From: Bacillus sp. CGMCC 1.16541
GTDB lineage: Bacteria > Bacillota > Bacilli > Bacillales > Bacillaceae_H
DNA length: 64,000 nt
Direction of reading: 5' to 3'
NCBI RefSeq assembly: GCF_003184905.1
Contig: NZ_QFRU01000004.1
Coordinates: forward strand, 1-64,000
Below are positions 34,190-47,419 of the stretch, one piece after another (position 1 is the stretch's first letter; each line of letters begins with the position of its first letter). Position numbers and translations under genes: made by a program. The notes under the pieces were generated by a model, which was not told the DNA's origin, searched no databases, and saw only the letters and a list, made by a program, of their open reading frames with translations.

Positions 34190-34553
34190 TGGTGGAGACG
34201 GTGGGAGTCGAACCCACGTCCAGACATATCGGCACTTAAGCTTCTACGAGTGTAGTCGGCATATTAGCAATTCGCGATCTTTTCTGCCTACCGACAGGCG
34301 TCCAAGTCGCTAGTCTGATTATTCTCTTCCTTCGTCCTCAGACGGCGAACTCCGGCGTAGTCCACTAAAAGTGAGTCCCTGATCCTACCACATGGACGAT
34401 GGAGGGAGGAACCGCTTTAAACTGTTATTAAGCAGCTAAAGCGAAGTTATTGTTAGATTTGCCAGTTATTATTGGCGTTGATGTTTTTACGAGGCCATCT
34501 CCTCGACTCGCAACTCAAGCTCGAACTATCCCTGTCGAATCCGTAACGTCCCC
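34190..34553 (-). ncRNA. ssrA: Transfer-messenger RNA (tmRNA)
   Basis: The 5' end GGGGACG pairs with CGTCTCC just before an encoded CCA at the 3' end. The T arm reads GTGGGTTCGACTCCCAC, and the 5' part contains the usual GGATTCGACAGGG. The reading frame at 34463-34428 encodes GKSNNNFALAA and stop, so the full tag is (A)GKSNNNFALAA. Together with SmpB, whose gene is directly upstream, it rescues stalled ribosomes and marks the incomplete protein for proteolysis. Mature length is about 364 bases. This tag resembles that recalled for the B. megaterium group. Confidence 0.97.
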
Positions 34554-34624
34554 ATATAAAAGGGTTACTAGGAAAATGTTCGTTAAGCAAAAGTTAACGT
34601 TGTAACTGGCTAACAACAATTCTT

Positions 34625-34652
34625 ATTATAGCACAAAATAGAGATTTTGCAA
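34625..34652 (-). promoter_or_regulatory. SigA-type promoter of tmRNA
   Basis: TTGCAA (34647-34652) and TATAAT (34625-34630) are separated by 16 bases on the minus strand. Transcription would start near 34618, giving a 5' leader of about 65 bases to be removed by RNase P. Confidence 0.75.
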
Positions 34653-34670
34653 TTGTAAGTTTCTGTAAAA

Positions 34671-35138
34671 CTAAACCTTTTGTTGATCACGGAATGCACG
34701 CTCAATGTCACGCTTTGCTTCTTTCTTCTTCAAGTCATCACGCTTGTCATATTTCTTTTTACCCTTACCAAGCCCTAACAAAACCTTTGCAAAGCCATTT
34801 TTCAAGTAAATTTTTAAAGGTACAAGCGAATAACCAGTTTCTTTCGTATACCCAATTAGCTTGCTAATTTCACGCTTATGAAGCAGCAATTTACGTGTAC
34901 GAAGCGGATCATGATTGTAGCGGTTACCTTGTTCATAAGGGCTAACATGCATGTTGTGTAAAAACACTTCGCCATTTTGAACACGAGCGAATGCATCTTT
35001 TAAATTGACTCGACCGTTACGAATCGATTTAATTTCAGTGCCTTGCAACACGATTCCTGTTTCATATGTTTCTTCAATGAAGTAATCATGATGCGCTTTT
35101 TTATTTTGCGCGATTAACTTTCCTTCACCTTTTGGCAT
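34671..35138 (-). CDS. smpB: SsrA-binding protein SmpB
   Basis: A protein of 155 residues with the SmpB OB fold: [26 protein letters not shown] at the start (outline only) and the basic C-terminal tail [19 protein letters not shown], which enters the mRNA channel of the ribosome. It brings tmRNA to stalled ribosomes. It lies directly upstream of ssrA and downstream of rnr, the usual Bacillus order; the three act together in trans-translation and decay of the stalled message. No irregularities were seen. Confidence 0.97.
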   Translation of the reverse strand: MPKGEGKLIAQNKKAHHDYFIEETYETGIVLQGTEIKSIRNGRVNLKDAFARVQNGEVFLHNMHVSPYEQGNRYNHDPLRTRKLLLHKREISKLIGYTKETGYSLVPLKIYLKNGFAKVLLGLGKGKKKYDKRDDLKKKEAKRDIERAFRDQQKV

Positions 35139-35248
35139 TTGTACTTCCCCTTTCCCTACAGTTACCTTTCTTCGATAAAATGACTCAAATGGAAACGAGC
35201 AGGCCTTACTACCGTAGAGTAAGACCTCCGTTAAAAGAAACGCATTCT

Positions 35249-37600
35249 TTATTTTCGTTTCTTTTTACGCTTCGCTTTTGGAGCATTTTCGAAAAATCGT
35301 TTTTTCTTCTTTTTCTTTGGTTTTTCTGTTGTCCAACCGTCCACAGTGTTATCTTTCTTGCGACTCGAACCATCTTTTGATTTAGAAGAAGATTTATCTT
35401 TGTCACGTTTCTTTGTGTTAATGACAGTTGGGCGGTCTTTTGCGATACGTTTGCGGTTCTCTTTCATACCGACAATCACAAAATCAATTGAACGTTCATC
35501 TTTATTCACATCAACTACTTTTACTTCAATTTCATCTCCAATACGAAATACGTTTCCTGTGCGCTCCCCAATCATCGCATAGTGACGCTCATCATATCGA
35601 TAGTAATCGTCCGTTAAGTCGCTCACGTGTACAAGACCTTCAATCGTATTGGATAATTCAACAAACATCCCAAAGTTTGTGACAGAGCTGATAATACCTT
35701 CAAACGTTTCACCGATCTTATCTGCCATAAATTCGGCTTTCTTCATATCATCTGTTTCACGCTCTGCATCCACAGCACGGCGTTCCATGTTAGAAGAATG
35801 TTCCGCAATATCTGGTAAGTCTTCTTTCCATCTTGCTTGTGTATCTGCATCAACTTTTCCTTCGATTAAGTACGTACGAATTAACCTGTGGACAATTAAG
35901 TCAGGATAACGTCGAATCGGTGATGTGAAATGTGTGTAAAACTCTGTTGATAACCCAAAGTGCCCTAAGCTTTCCGCTTCATAACGAGCTTGCTTCATGG
36001 AACGAAGCATGACCGTTGATACAACCATTTCTTCTGGATTTCCTTGCACCGCATCTAAAATATCTTGAAGAGCACGTGGATGAATGTCATTACCCGTTCC
36101 TTTTACGACATACCCAAAGTTTGTGACAAACTCTAAGAAACGATTTAGCTTCTCCGCGTTCGGCTCTTCATGGATACGATACATAAACGGCACGTTCATC
36201 CAGTGGAAATGTTCTGCTACTGTTTCATTCGCTAATAACATAAATTCTTCAATTAAACGCTCTGCTACTGAACGCTCACGTAGCTCTACATCGTAAGGAT
36301 GACCTTCTTTATCCACTAATACTTTCGCTTCTTTAAAATCAAAATCAATGGCTCCACGCCCCATACGCTTCGTACGTAGGACAGATGCTAATTCACCCAT
36401 TAATTCAAACATGGGGATAAGTTGTTCATATCTTGCAAGAACCTCTTCATCTTTATCCACAAGAATTTTATTCACATCTGAATAAGTCATGCGTTCCGTC
36501 GTTTTGATGACACTTTCGAAAATTTCATGCGATACCACTTCACCTTGAGCATTCACTTCCATTTCGCATGAAAGGACAAGGCGGTCTACCTGTGGATTTA
36601 ATGAACAAATACCATTTGATAGACGGTGAGGAATCATTGGAATTACGCGATCGACTAAATAAATACTCGTACCACGGTCTGCCGCTTCCACATCAATTGG
36701 CGATCCTTCTGTCACATAATGAGACACATCGGCAATGTGAACGCCTAGTTTGTAGTTTCCATTCTCTAACTTCTTCACTGTCACAGCGTCATCTAAATCT
36801 TTTGCATCAGCGCCATCAATCGTGACAATGACTTCATCTCGTAAATCTCGACGACCTTTTAAATCAGCTTCACTAATCGTTTCTGGTGTGTCATTTGCTT
36901 GCTCTAACGCATCCGCAGGGAAAGCTTGAGGCAAACCATGCTTATGTATGACAGAGATAATATCCACACCTGGATCATTTTTATGGCCTAAAATGGTGAC
37001 AACTTCTCCTTCAGCACTCATACGCCCTTCTGGATAACTTGTTAATTTCACAACCACTTTATGTCCATCAATTGCACCTTTAGAGGCATTTTTAGGGATA
37101 AAAATATCACTTGCAATTTTTTTATCGTCTGGAATTACAAATCCAAAGCTCTTGCTTTGTGAATAAGTCCCGACAACCTCTTGCATACCACGCTCAATAA
37201 TTTTAACAATTGTTCCTTCACGGCGAGCACCTGAAGACTCTGATACGACACGAGCAAGTACAATATCACCGTGCATTGCATTATTTGTCTCCGTAGGCGG
37301 AATAAAGATATCACTTGCTTCTTTATCCTCCGGTACAACAAATGCAAATCCTTTTGCGTGACCTGTTAATTTTCCACGCACGAAATTCATTCTTTCTGGC
37401 AACCCGTAACGATTGCTGCGTGAACGCATAACAAGACCCTTCTCTTCCATTATGACAAGCGCTTTTACGAACTCTTTAAAATCAGCAGAATCTTTAATAC
37501 CAAATGCCTCTTCTAATTCTTGTACCGTTAAGGGCTTATAGCTCTCTTCTTTCATAAAAGAAAGTAAACGATCGATATGTTGTTGGATTTCTTGTTCCAT
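35249..37600 (-). CDS. rnr: Ribonuclease R
   Basis: An RNase II/R-family 3'-to-5' exonuclease of 783 residues. Order of parts: N-terminal winged helix (about 1-75), two cold-shock domains (about 80-230), RNB catalytic domain (about 255-585) with the acidic metal site in [16 protein letters not shown], then an S1 domain (about 630-715) with [17 protein letters not shown]. The Lys/Arg-rich tail of about 60 residues ends in KRKKKRK. It degrades structured RNA and messages freed by trans-translation. It lies downstream of estA and upstream of smpB in a conserved operon. Confidence 0.97.
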   Translation of the reverse strand: MEQEIQQHIDRLLSFMKEESYKPLTVQELEEAFGIKDSADFKEFVKALVIMEEKGLVMRSRSNRYGLPERMNFVRGKLTGHAKGFAFVVPEDKEASDIFIPPTETNNAMHGDIVLARVVSESSGARREGTIVKIIERGMQEVVGTYSQSKSFGFVIPDDKKIASDIFIPKNASKGAIDGHKVVVKLTSYPEGRMSAEGEVVTILGHKNDPGVDIISVIHKHGLPQAFPADALEQANDTPETISEADLKGRRDLRDEVIVTIDGADAKDLDDAVTVKKLENGNYKLGVHIADVSHYVTEGSPIDVEAADRGTSIYLVDRVIPMIPHRLSNGICSLNPQVDRLVLSCEMEVNAQGEVVSHEIFESVIKTTERMTYSDVNKILVDKDEEVLARYEQLIPMFELMGELASVLRTKRMGRGAIDFDFKEAKVLVDKEGHPYDVELRERSVAERLIEEFMLLANETVAEHFHWMNVPFMYRIHEEPNAEKLNRFLEFVTNFGYVVKGTGNDIHPRALQDILDAVQGNPEEMVVSTVMLRSMKQARYEAESLGHFGLSTEFYTHFTSPIRRYPDLIVHRLIRTYLIEGKVDADTQARWKEDLPDIAEHSSNMERRAVDAERETDDMKKAEFMADKIGETFEGIISSVTNFGMFVELSNTIEGLVHVSDLTDDYYRYDERHYAMIGERTGNVFRIGDEIEVKVVDVNKDERSIDFVIVGMKENRKRIAKDRPTVINTKKRDKDKSSSKSKDGSSRKKDNTVDGWTTEKPKKKKKKRFFENAPKAKRKKKRK

Positions 37601-37661
37601 GAAACGCTCCCTCCTTTTCTCTACTCGTTTTCTATTAATAATGTGCTTACACCTTTATGTC

Positions 37662-38402
37662 TTACCAGTCTAGTGATTCAAGGAACTGATAGACATCTTC
37701 GTGTAACTGCTCTCGCTCTTTATCTAATGTAATGACATGACCCGACTCTTCATACCACTTTATATCTTTTACTAGTGATTCGACACCATTATAGATAATA
37801 TTTGCACTATCTGTATTAATCATATGATCATGACGAGCTTGTACAACAAATGTTGGTGCATAAATCATATCAATGGATTCACGTACATCTGAGATTAACC
37901 CTTGAAGTGCCTTTAATGTATTCATCGGTGTTTTTTGAAACTCGTTCATTTCTTTTTCAATTTGTTCTGCTGTTTTTCCTTCTCGCTTTTTATATTCTCT
38001 TGCATATTCAAGAACACCTTTATACATCACTTCTTCACTTTTAATGTACATAGGAGCACACATAGGCACGATACCCTTTATAGGTACAGTGTAACCTAAT
38101 TTTAAAGAAAATACGCCCCCTAGAGATAAACCAGCTACGGCAATACTTTCATGTCCACGATCTTTTAAGAATTGATATCCTTCCATCACATCTTTCCACC
38201 AATCTTCTGGACCTGTATGTACAAGTTCTTCCGGTGGAACACCATGACCTTTATAGTGAGGTGCATGACATGTGTACCCTTTTTTCTCTAAGAAACGACC
38301 AAGCATTCGTACATCGGCAGAATTACCTGTAAAGCCATGTAATAGTAAGACTGCTCGCTCCCCACCCTCAAATGTAAATGGTTTTGGTGTTGCAACTTTC
38401 AT
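37662..38402 (-). CDS. estA: Carboxylesterase, Est30/YvaK-like alpha/beta hydrolase
   Basis: An alpha/beta hydrolase of 246 residues. The oxyanion region is VLLLHGFTG, the nucleophile serine lies in GLSLGG near residue 93 (GxSxG), and the late catalytic histidine is in [11 protein letters not shown]. It is close to Est30 of Geobacillus and YvaK of B. subtilis, which hydrolyse short-chain esters. The ATG at 38402 with AAAGGAGTG about 7 bases before it is preferred; the longer frame to 38426 adds eight residues containing the ribosome site. It lies between secG and rnr, as in B. subtilis. Confidence 0.92.
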   Translation of the reverse strand: MKVATPKPFTFEGGERAVLLLHGFTGNSADVRMLGRFLEKKGYTCHAPHYKGHGVPPEELVHTGPEDWWKDVMEGYQFLKDRGHESIAVAGLSLGGVFSLKLGYTVPIKGIVPMCAPMYIKSEEVMYKGVLEYAREYKKREGKTAEQIEKEMNEFQKTPMNTLKALQGLISDVRESIDMIYAPTFVVQARHDHMINTDSANIIYNGVESLVKDIKWYEESGHVITLDKEREQLHEDVYQFLESLDW

Positions 38403-38505
38403 CACTTTCACTCCTTTAATTCTCACAACAATTTGTCACTATTTTTAGTACAGTAGAAAAACAATAAAATATCTCTTTTCTTATGTTGTAACGAAGAATG
38501 ATTTT

Positions 38506-38582
38506 TAATCAAACGTTCGTTTAAATCTCTTTCATCTCTTCATTTACCAACGTTAGCGATTAGTTAAACAAACGTTTATTTA
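38506..38582. promoter_or_regulatory. Pair of inverted AAACGAACGTTT-like motifs upstream of estA
   Basis: The gap 38403-38717 holds no gene. In it TTAAACGAACGTTTGA (minus strand, core 38511-38522) and TTAAACAAACGTTTAT (plus strand, core 38566-38577) agree at 13 of 16 positions. Each core is nearly palindromic and they are 55 bases apart, in opposite orientation. They look like repressor sites for the estA-rnr-smpB unit, but the regulator is unknown. Confidence 0.45.
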
Positions 38583-38689
38583 GCACGTAGTTGGTAAAAT
38601 TTCCGGTAAATGTTCATTATATCACTATGACAAAATGAAGAGAACCAAATTACCTTCTTAATCAAAAAAGAACGTTTTCAAAAGCGACA

Positions 38690-38720
38690 AAAAAAGACCA
38701 GCTCCGTGAGCTCGCCTTTA
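38690..38720 (-). terminator. Terminator of secG
   Basis: The AGCTC/GAGCT stem, extended by an outer AGGC/GTCT pairing with one mismatch, is followed on the minus strand by T7. Confidence 0.7.
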
Positions 38721-38951
38721 GAATTTAAAGTATGATACTGCAAGGGTTAAAACGAAGAATAAAACAGATAAAACAATGGTTACTCGGTGTAATACTAAAT
38801 CAATTCCACGTGCTTTTTGCTTACCAAACAATGTCTCCGCACCACCTGAGATTGCTCCAGAAAGACCCGCGCTTTTTCCTGATTGTAGTAATACAACAAT
38901 AATCAATGCAATCGATACGATTACAAGTAACGTAATTAGTACTGCATGCAT
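38718..38951 (-). CDS. secG: Preprotein translocase subunit SecG
   Basis: A protein of 77 residues with two transmembrane segments (about 3-22 and 53-73) joined by the conserved loop [22 protein letters not shown]. It is part of the SecYEG channel. The ATG at 38951 with GGAGGTG 6-7 bases before it is the likely start; the GTG at 38960 lies inside the ribosome site. Gene order secG-estA-rnr is conserved in Bacillus. Confidence 0.95.
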   Translation of the reverse strand: MHAVLITLLVIVSIALIIVVLLQSGKSAGLSGAISGGAETLFGKQKARGIDLVLHRVTIVLSVLFFVLTLAVSYFKF

Positions 38952-39043
38952 GCCATACACCTCCTGTAAATACGCACACTATCTTAAAATTAATTTATCA
39001 TAAAATGGTGTCATGTACAAGATAGCATTAGAAATAAGCACAT

Positions 39044-39076
39044 AAAAAGGTGGACTGCATAGAGTCCACCTCTTTA
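39044..39076 (-). terminator. Terminator of the glycolytic operon after eno
   Basis: The stem AGGTGGACT/AGTCCACCT is followed on the minus strand by TTTTTAT. Confidence 0.88.
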
Positions 39077-39084
39077 TTAAACCA

Positions 39085-40392
<1,308 letters not shown>

Positions 40393-40452
40393 TTAAATGT
40401 GAAATATTTATTATTTACGAATTCGTTTTAATTGTTTCATACTCTAGAGCTG

Positions 40453-40721
40453 ATCGAGCTTGTTTCGCTTTTCTTACTGTCTAGCTGCACAAGCTATGTC
40501 CTACGGCTGTTTCACTCCTTCCCACGAAGTCAAAAAGCGACTTCTTCTCAGGACCTCCAACATCCTATGGACATAATCGAGCTTGTTTCGCTTTTCTTAC
40601 TGTCTAGCTGCGGCTTCTAGGCTTTCGGCCGTTTCACTTCTGCTATTGAAACTAAAAAGCAGTTTCCCTACCAGAAGCTCCAACGACTCTCATGCCTAAA
40701 CAGTCGCCTTCGCTTTTCTTA
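40453..40721 (-). repeat. Two tandem copies of the stop-codon-linked repeat (pgm-eno gap)
   Basis: Read on the minus strand, the block starts at the TAA of pgm (TAAGAAAAGCG). It repeats that unit twice more, marked by a 36-base perfect direct repeat at 40453-40488 and 40576-40611. The copy next to eno (about 40489-40611) has arms TATGTCC/GGACATA and inner hairpin GAAGTC/GACTTC. The copy next to pgm (about 40612-40721) has arms TAGGC/GCCTA and inner hairpin GAAACT/AGTTTC. The inner loop AAAAAGC (plus strand) is conserved. Apart from these repeats the 341-base gap shows no gene. Confidence 0.8.
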
Positions 40722-42250
40722 CTTAATAAGTGTTTTTCCTGTCATTTCTTTTGGTTGATCTACGTTTAGCAGTGTTAGTACTGTCGGTGCTAGGTCTCCT
40801 AGGATACCGTCTTCACGTAGTTCAACATCTTCTTTTGTAACAATGACTGGAACTGGATTAGTTGTGTGTGCTGTCATTGGTTTGCCTTCTGGTGTAAGCA
40901 CTTCATCAGCGTTACCATGGTCTGCTGTGATGATGGCTGTTCCACCTTTAGCAATGATTGCGTCGACAACTTTTCCTAAACATTCGTCTACTGTTTCGAC
41001 TGCCTTGATTGTTGGCTCAAGCATACCTGAATGTCCAACCATATCAGGGTTTGCAAAGTTTAAAATAATTGCATCATGCTTGTCCCCTTCGATCTCGCTT
41101 AGTAACGCGTCCGTCACTTCATAAGCGCTCATCTCTGGTTGTAAATCATAAGTAGCTACTTTTGGTGAATCGATTAGAATACGAGTTTCACCAGGGAATT
41201 CTTCTTCACGTCCACCACTCATAAAGAATGTCACGTGAGGATATTTTTCTGTTTCTGCAATACGAAGCTGCTTTAATCCATTTTGTGATAAAACTTCACC
41301 AAGTGTGTTGTCTAAGTTCACTGGTTTAAACGCAACATATCCATCAACCGTTTCACTGAAGTGTGTTAAACATACGAAATGCAAGTTTTTCGGATGCTTT
41401 TCGCCACGATCGAATGAACGGAAGTCGTCGTTTGTAAATGTATTTGAGATTTGAATTGCACGGTCAGGACGGAAGTTATAGAAAATAACTGCGTCTTCAT
41501 CCTTAATTGTTGCAACTGGTGAACCGTCTTCTTTCGTCATAACAGAAGGAAGAACGAATTCATCATAGATGCCATGCCCATACGAATCATCAATTAATTC
41601 ATACGCGTCTTTATACGTTGGACCTTCACCGTACACCATTGCGCGGTATGCTTTTTCAACACGTTCCCAACGCTTGTCACGGTCCATTGAGTAATAACGT
41701 CCAGAAAGAGTTGCAATCTCTCCTACACCATACTCGTCCATTTTCGCATTTAACTCGTCGATATACCCCTTAGCAGATTGTGGTGCTACATCACGGCCAT
41801 CTAAGAAGCCATGCACATATACTTTGTTTACGCCATGATTTTTCGCAAGACGTAACAATGCATATAGATGCTCGATGTGACTGTGCACGCCACCATCTGA
41901 TAGTAAGCCAAACAAATGAAGCGCTGTGCCTTTTTCTTTCGCATGGTTAATCGCTGCTAAGAATGTTTCGTTTTCCTCAAAGTCACCTTCGCGAATGGCA
42001 ACATTAACACGTGTTAAGCTTTGATAAACGATACGACCTGCTCCAATGTTTAAATGACCTACTTCTGAGTTCCCCATTTGCCCTTCTGGTAAACCAACTG
42101 CTTCACCAGCAGCTGTTAAAGAAGTATGAGGATACTGATTCCAGTAACGATCAAAGTTTGGCTTGTTAGCCTGAGTAACCGCATTACCTTTATCTTCTTC
42201 ACGTAATGCAAAACCATCTAAGATGATTAAAGCAACTGGTTGTTTACTCA

Positions 42251-42251
<1 letters not shown>
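40719..42251 (-). CDS. gpmI: 2,3-bisphosphoglycerate-independent phosphoglycerate mutase
   Basis: An alkaline-phosphatase-superfamily enzyme of 510 residues, converting 3- to 2-phosphoglycerate with two manganese ions. The phosphorylated serine is Ser62 in [16 protein letters not shown], and other metal residues lie in LDGFALRE at the N terminus and TADHGNADE near residue 445. The start overlaps the tpiA stop by one base (TAATG), so translation is coupled. Its own stop codon is the first triplet of the repeat element that fills the gap to eno. Confidence 0.97.
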
Positions 42252-43156
<905 letters not shown>

Positions 43157-43193
43157 CTAGTCCTCTTCAAATCTGTCTATTCGTTATGCCTCA

Positions 43194-43339
43194 GAGCTTG
43201 TTACACTTTTCTTACTGTCTAGTTCCGCAAGCTAGCTTCTACGGTCATTTCACTCCTTCCTACGAAGTCAAAGAGCGACTTCTTCTCAGGAGCTCCAATG
43301 TCCTATGAAGCTGAACGAGCTTGTTACACTTTTCTTACT
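43194..43339 (-). repeat. Stop-codon-linked repeat copy in the pgk-tpiA gap
   Basis: Starts on the minus strand at the TAA of pgk (TAAGAAAAGTG). Its two ends are the same 23-base sequence (43194-43216 and 43317-43339), both with the local variant TTACAC where other copies have TTTCGC or TTCCGC. Outer arms AGCTTC/GAAGCT and inner hairpin GAAGTC/GACTTC with loop AAAGAGC. About 71 central bases are identical to the copy after gapA. The rest of the 328-base gap (43007-43193) shows no gene or clear signal. Confidence 0.85.
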
Positions 43340-44519
43340 TATCGTTTAATGCTGTTACTCCTGGAAGTTCTTTGCCTTCCATGAATTCTAGTGACGCTCC
43401 GCCACCTGTTGAGATATGACTCATTTTGTCAGCAAGGTTGAACTTTTCAACTGCTGCTGCAGAGTCTCCGCCACCGATTACAGAGTATGTATCAGTTGCT
43501 TCTGCTAAAGCTTCTGCTACTGCTTTTGTTCCGTTAGCAAATGTGTCTAATTCAAATACACCCATTGGCCCGTTCCAAATAACAAGCTTAGAGTTTTTAA
43601 TAACATCTGCATAGATTTCACGAGTTTTCGGACCAGCGTCTAAACCTTCCCAATCGCTAGGGATGCTATCAACTGATACCACTTGTGTGTTTGCATCGTT
43701 AGAGAAATCATCTGCTACCACTACATCTACTGGCATGTAGAAGTTAACACCTTTTTCTTTTGCTTTTTCCATGAATGATTTCGCAAGGTCAATTTTATCT
43801 TCTTCAAGAAGTGACTTACCTACATCATGACCATTTGCTTTGATGAATGTATAAGCAAGACCACCACCGATGATTAAATTGTCTACTTTATCAAGTAAGT
43901 GATCAATTACACCGATTTTGTCTTTTACTTTTGCTCCACCAACGATCGCTGTAAACGGACGATCTGGATTAGATAAAGCTTTACCTAATACATCAAGCTC
44001 TTTTTCCATTAATAGACCTGCAACAGCTGGTAAGTGATGGGCGATTCCTTCTGTAGACGCATGTGCACGGTGAGCAGCACCAAATGCATCATTCACGTAT
44101 ACATCCGCTAGTTCAGCAAATGCTTTTGCTAGCTCAGCATCGTTCTTCTCTTCACCAGGATAGAAACGAACGTTTTCAAGAACTAATACGTCCCCTTCGT
44201 TCATGTTACTGATGATTTGTTTTACATTTTCCCCGTAAGCTTCGTCTGCTTTTGCAACGCTTTTACCAAGAAGATCTTGTAAACGCTCTGCAACTGCATT
44301 TAGACGTAACTCTTCTACTACTTGGCCTTTCGGACGTCCAAGGTGGCTCGCTAAAATTACTTTTGCACCTTGTTCTACTAAATGTTGAATAGTAGGGATA
44401 GCTGCACGAATACGAGTTTCGTCTGTTACTTTTCCATCTTTCATTGGTACGTTAAAGTCAACACGGCAAAATACTCGTTTTCCTTTTACATCGATGTCTT
44501 TTAAAGTTTGTTTGTTCAT
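43335..44519 (-). CDS. pgk: Phosphoglycerate kinase
   Basis: A two-domain kinase of 394 residues making ATP from 1,3-bisphosphoglycerate. The substrate-site [12 protein letters not shown] occurs near residues 20-31, the basic patch is ASHLGRPKG, and the nucleotide-domain signatures are [14 protein letters not shown] and [13 protein letters not shown]. The ATG at 44519 with AGGAGG upstream matches the B. subtilis start; the TTG at 44525 is an alternative two codons earlier. A terminator-like hairpin separates it from gapA, so it may be partly transcribed from its own promoter. Its TAA stop begins a repeat element. Confidence 0.98.
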   Translation of the reverse strand: MNKQTLKDIDVKGKRVFCRVDFNVPMKDGKVTDETRIRAAIPTIQHLVEQGAKVILASHLGRPKGQVVEELRLNAVAERLQDLLGKSVAKADEAYGENVKQIISNMNEGDVLVLENVRFYPGEEKNDAELAKAFAELADVYVNDAFGAAHRAHASTEGIAHHLPAVAGLLMEKELDVLGKALSNPDRPFTAIVGGAKVKDKIGVIDHLLDKVDNLIIGGGLAYTFIKANGHDVGKSLLEEDKIDLAKSFMEKAKEKGVNFYMPVDVVVADDFSNDANTQVVSVDSIPSDWEGLDAGPKTREIYADVIKNSKLVIWNGPMGVFELDTFANGTKAVAEALAEATDTYSVIGGGDSAAAVEKFNLADKMSHISTGGGASLEFMEGKELPGVTALNDK

Positions 44520-44624
44520 CTTCAAAAGGCCTCCTTTTTATTTGTGGAACTAAGCAATAAAGCAATATGGCTTTTGTTAAGGATAAGTTGCATCGTTCAT
44601 GCTTCTTATTGGTGCCCCTGTTAG

Positions 44625-44677
44625 CCATAAAAAATAAATAAAGGAGGAGGGGGTTTATTCCCCACTCCCCCTTGGCA
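44625..44677 (-). terminator. Terminator between gapA and pgk
   Basis: The G-rich/C-rich stem (AAGGGGGAG/CTCCTCCTT and inner GGGG/CCCC) is followed on the minus strand by TTATTTATTTTTT. It should end much of the cggR-gapA message, as is known for B. subtilis, where the downstream genes are less inducible. Confidence 0.75.
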
Positions 44678-44730
44678 ATTTCATTATAGTGGTTCTACGT
44701 TTAGATATCCAATGATAACTAAAACATAGT

Positions 44731-46942
<2,212 letters not shown>

Positions 46943-46972
46943 GTAAAAATCCCCTTAAGGTGTATACTAGTT

Positions 46973-47008
46973 GGACTTTATTTGTCCCGCATAGACATAT
47001 TATGTCCC
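46973..47008. promoter_or_regulatory. CggR operator, two direct repeats
   Basis: On the minus strand GGGACATAATATGTC (47008-46994) and GGGACAAATAAAGTCC (46988-46973) repeat with a 20-base step, about two helical turns. This matches the form known for the B. subtilis CggR operator before cggR-gapA. Confidence 0.85.
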
Positions 47009-47017
47009 ACCTTGCGT

Positions 47018-47063
47018 AAAAAAAATTCACCCTGCTACAAACTCATTCTAACAGGAGTGAATC
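47018..47063 (-). terminator. Terminator of the small thioredoxin-fold gene
   Basis: The stem ATTCAC-CCTG/CAGG-GTGAAT is followed on the minus strand by T8, upstream of the cggR operator. Confidence 0.85.
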
Positions 47064-47077
47064 AGTTATTCAACTCA

Positions 47078-47323
47078 TCAAACACCCATTTTTTCAAGTA
47101 AACGCTTTCTTATGAAATCTTTTTTAATTTGGCCGTACGCAACCTCTATTCCATCGATTTCAACCACTGGAATCATTAGTTGATACTTCTCTAATAATTG
47201 ATCATCTTCATAAATATCTTGCTCGTTAAATGAAAACGCAAACTCTTCTTGAAGCTCCTCAATAACCACCTTTGCTTTGTCACAAAGGGGGCATGTTTTT
47301 CGTGTGTACAAAATCATGTTCAT
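47078..47323 (-). CDS. Glutaredoxin/thioredoxin-fold small protein
   Basis: A protein of 81 residues with the redox motif CPLC at residues 10-13 (KTCPLCDKAK) and the cis-proline segment MIPVVEIDG near residues 50-58; this fits the DUF836/glutaredoxin-like family. AAAGGAG precedes the ATG. It is probably a cytoplasmic thiol oxidoreductase, target unknown. It lies between sigL (96 bases upstream, separated by a perfect 8-bp hairpin at 47364-47390) and cggR, with its own terminator. Confidence 0.85.
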   Translation of the reverse strand: MNMILYTRKTCPLCDKAKVVIEELQEEFAFSFNEQDIYEDDQLLEKYQLMIPVVEIDGIEVAYGQIKKDFIRKRLLEKMGV

Positions 47324-47363
47324 TTCTATTCTCCTTTTCCCTTACATGATGCCATATGGACAC

Positions 47364-47390
47364 GTTGCTGCTCAGTCATAAAGCAGCAAC
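47364..47390. other. Hairpin between sigL and the small thioredoxin-fold gene
   Basis: A perfect 8-bp stem GTTGCTGC/GCAGCAAC with an 11-base loop. No T-run follows on either strand, so it is not a clear terminator; it may partly separate sigL from the next gene or stabilise its message. Confidence 0.4.
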
Positions 47391-47419
47391 ATAGGGGATT
47401 GTTTTGTTGAACGACTCAT

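Noticed and set aside
40453-40611. 36-base direct repeats as a possible CRISPR array
   Set aside because: Only two full copies with a 123-base interval that is itself a related repeat; no cas genes nearby.
40432-40620. Plus-strand open frame with the repeated peptide LVSLFLLSSC
   Set aside because: The peptide repeat is only the translation of the DNA direct repeat; no ribosome site, and the reading frame is not kept in the other repeat copies.
44625-44677. G-rich stem between gapA and pgk as part of the repeat family
   Set aside because: It shares no sequence with the repeat copies and has a T-run typical of a terminator.
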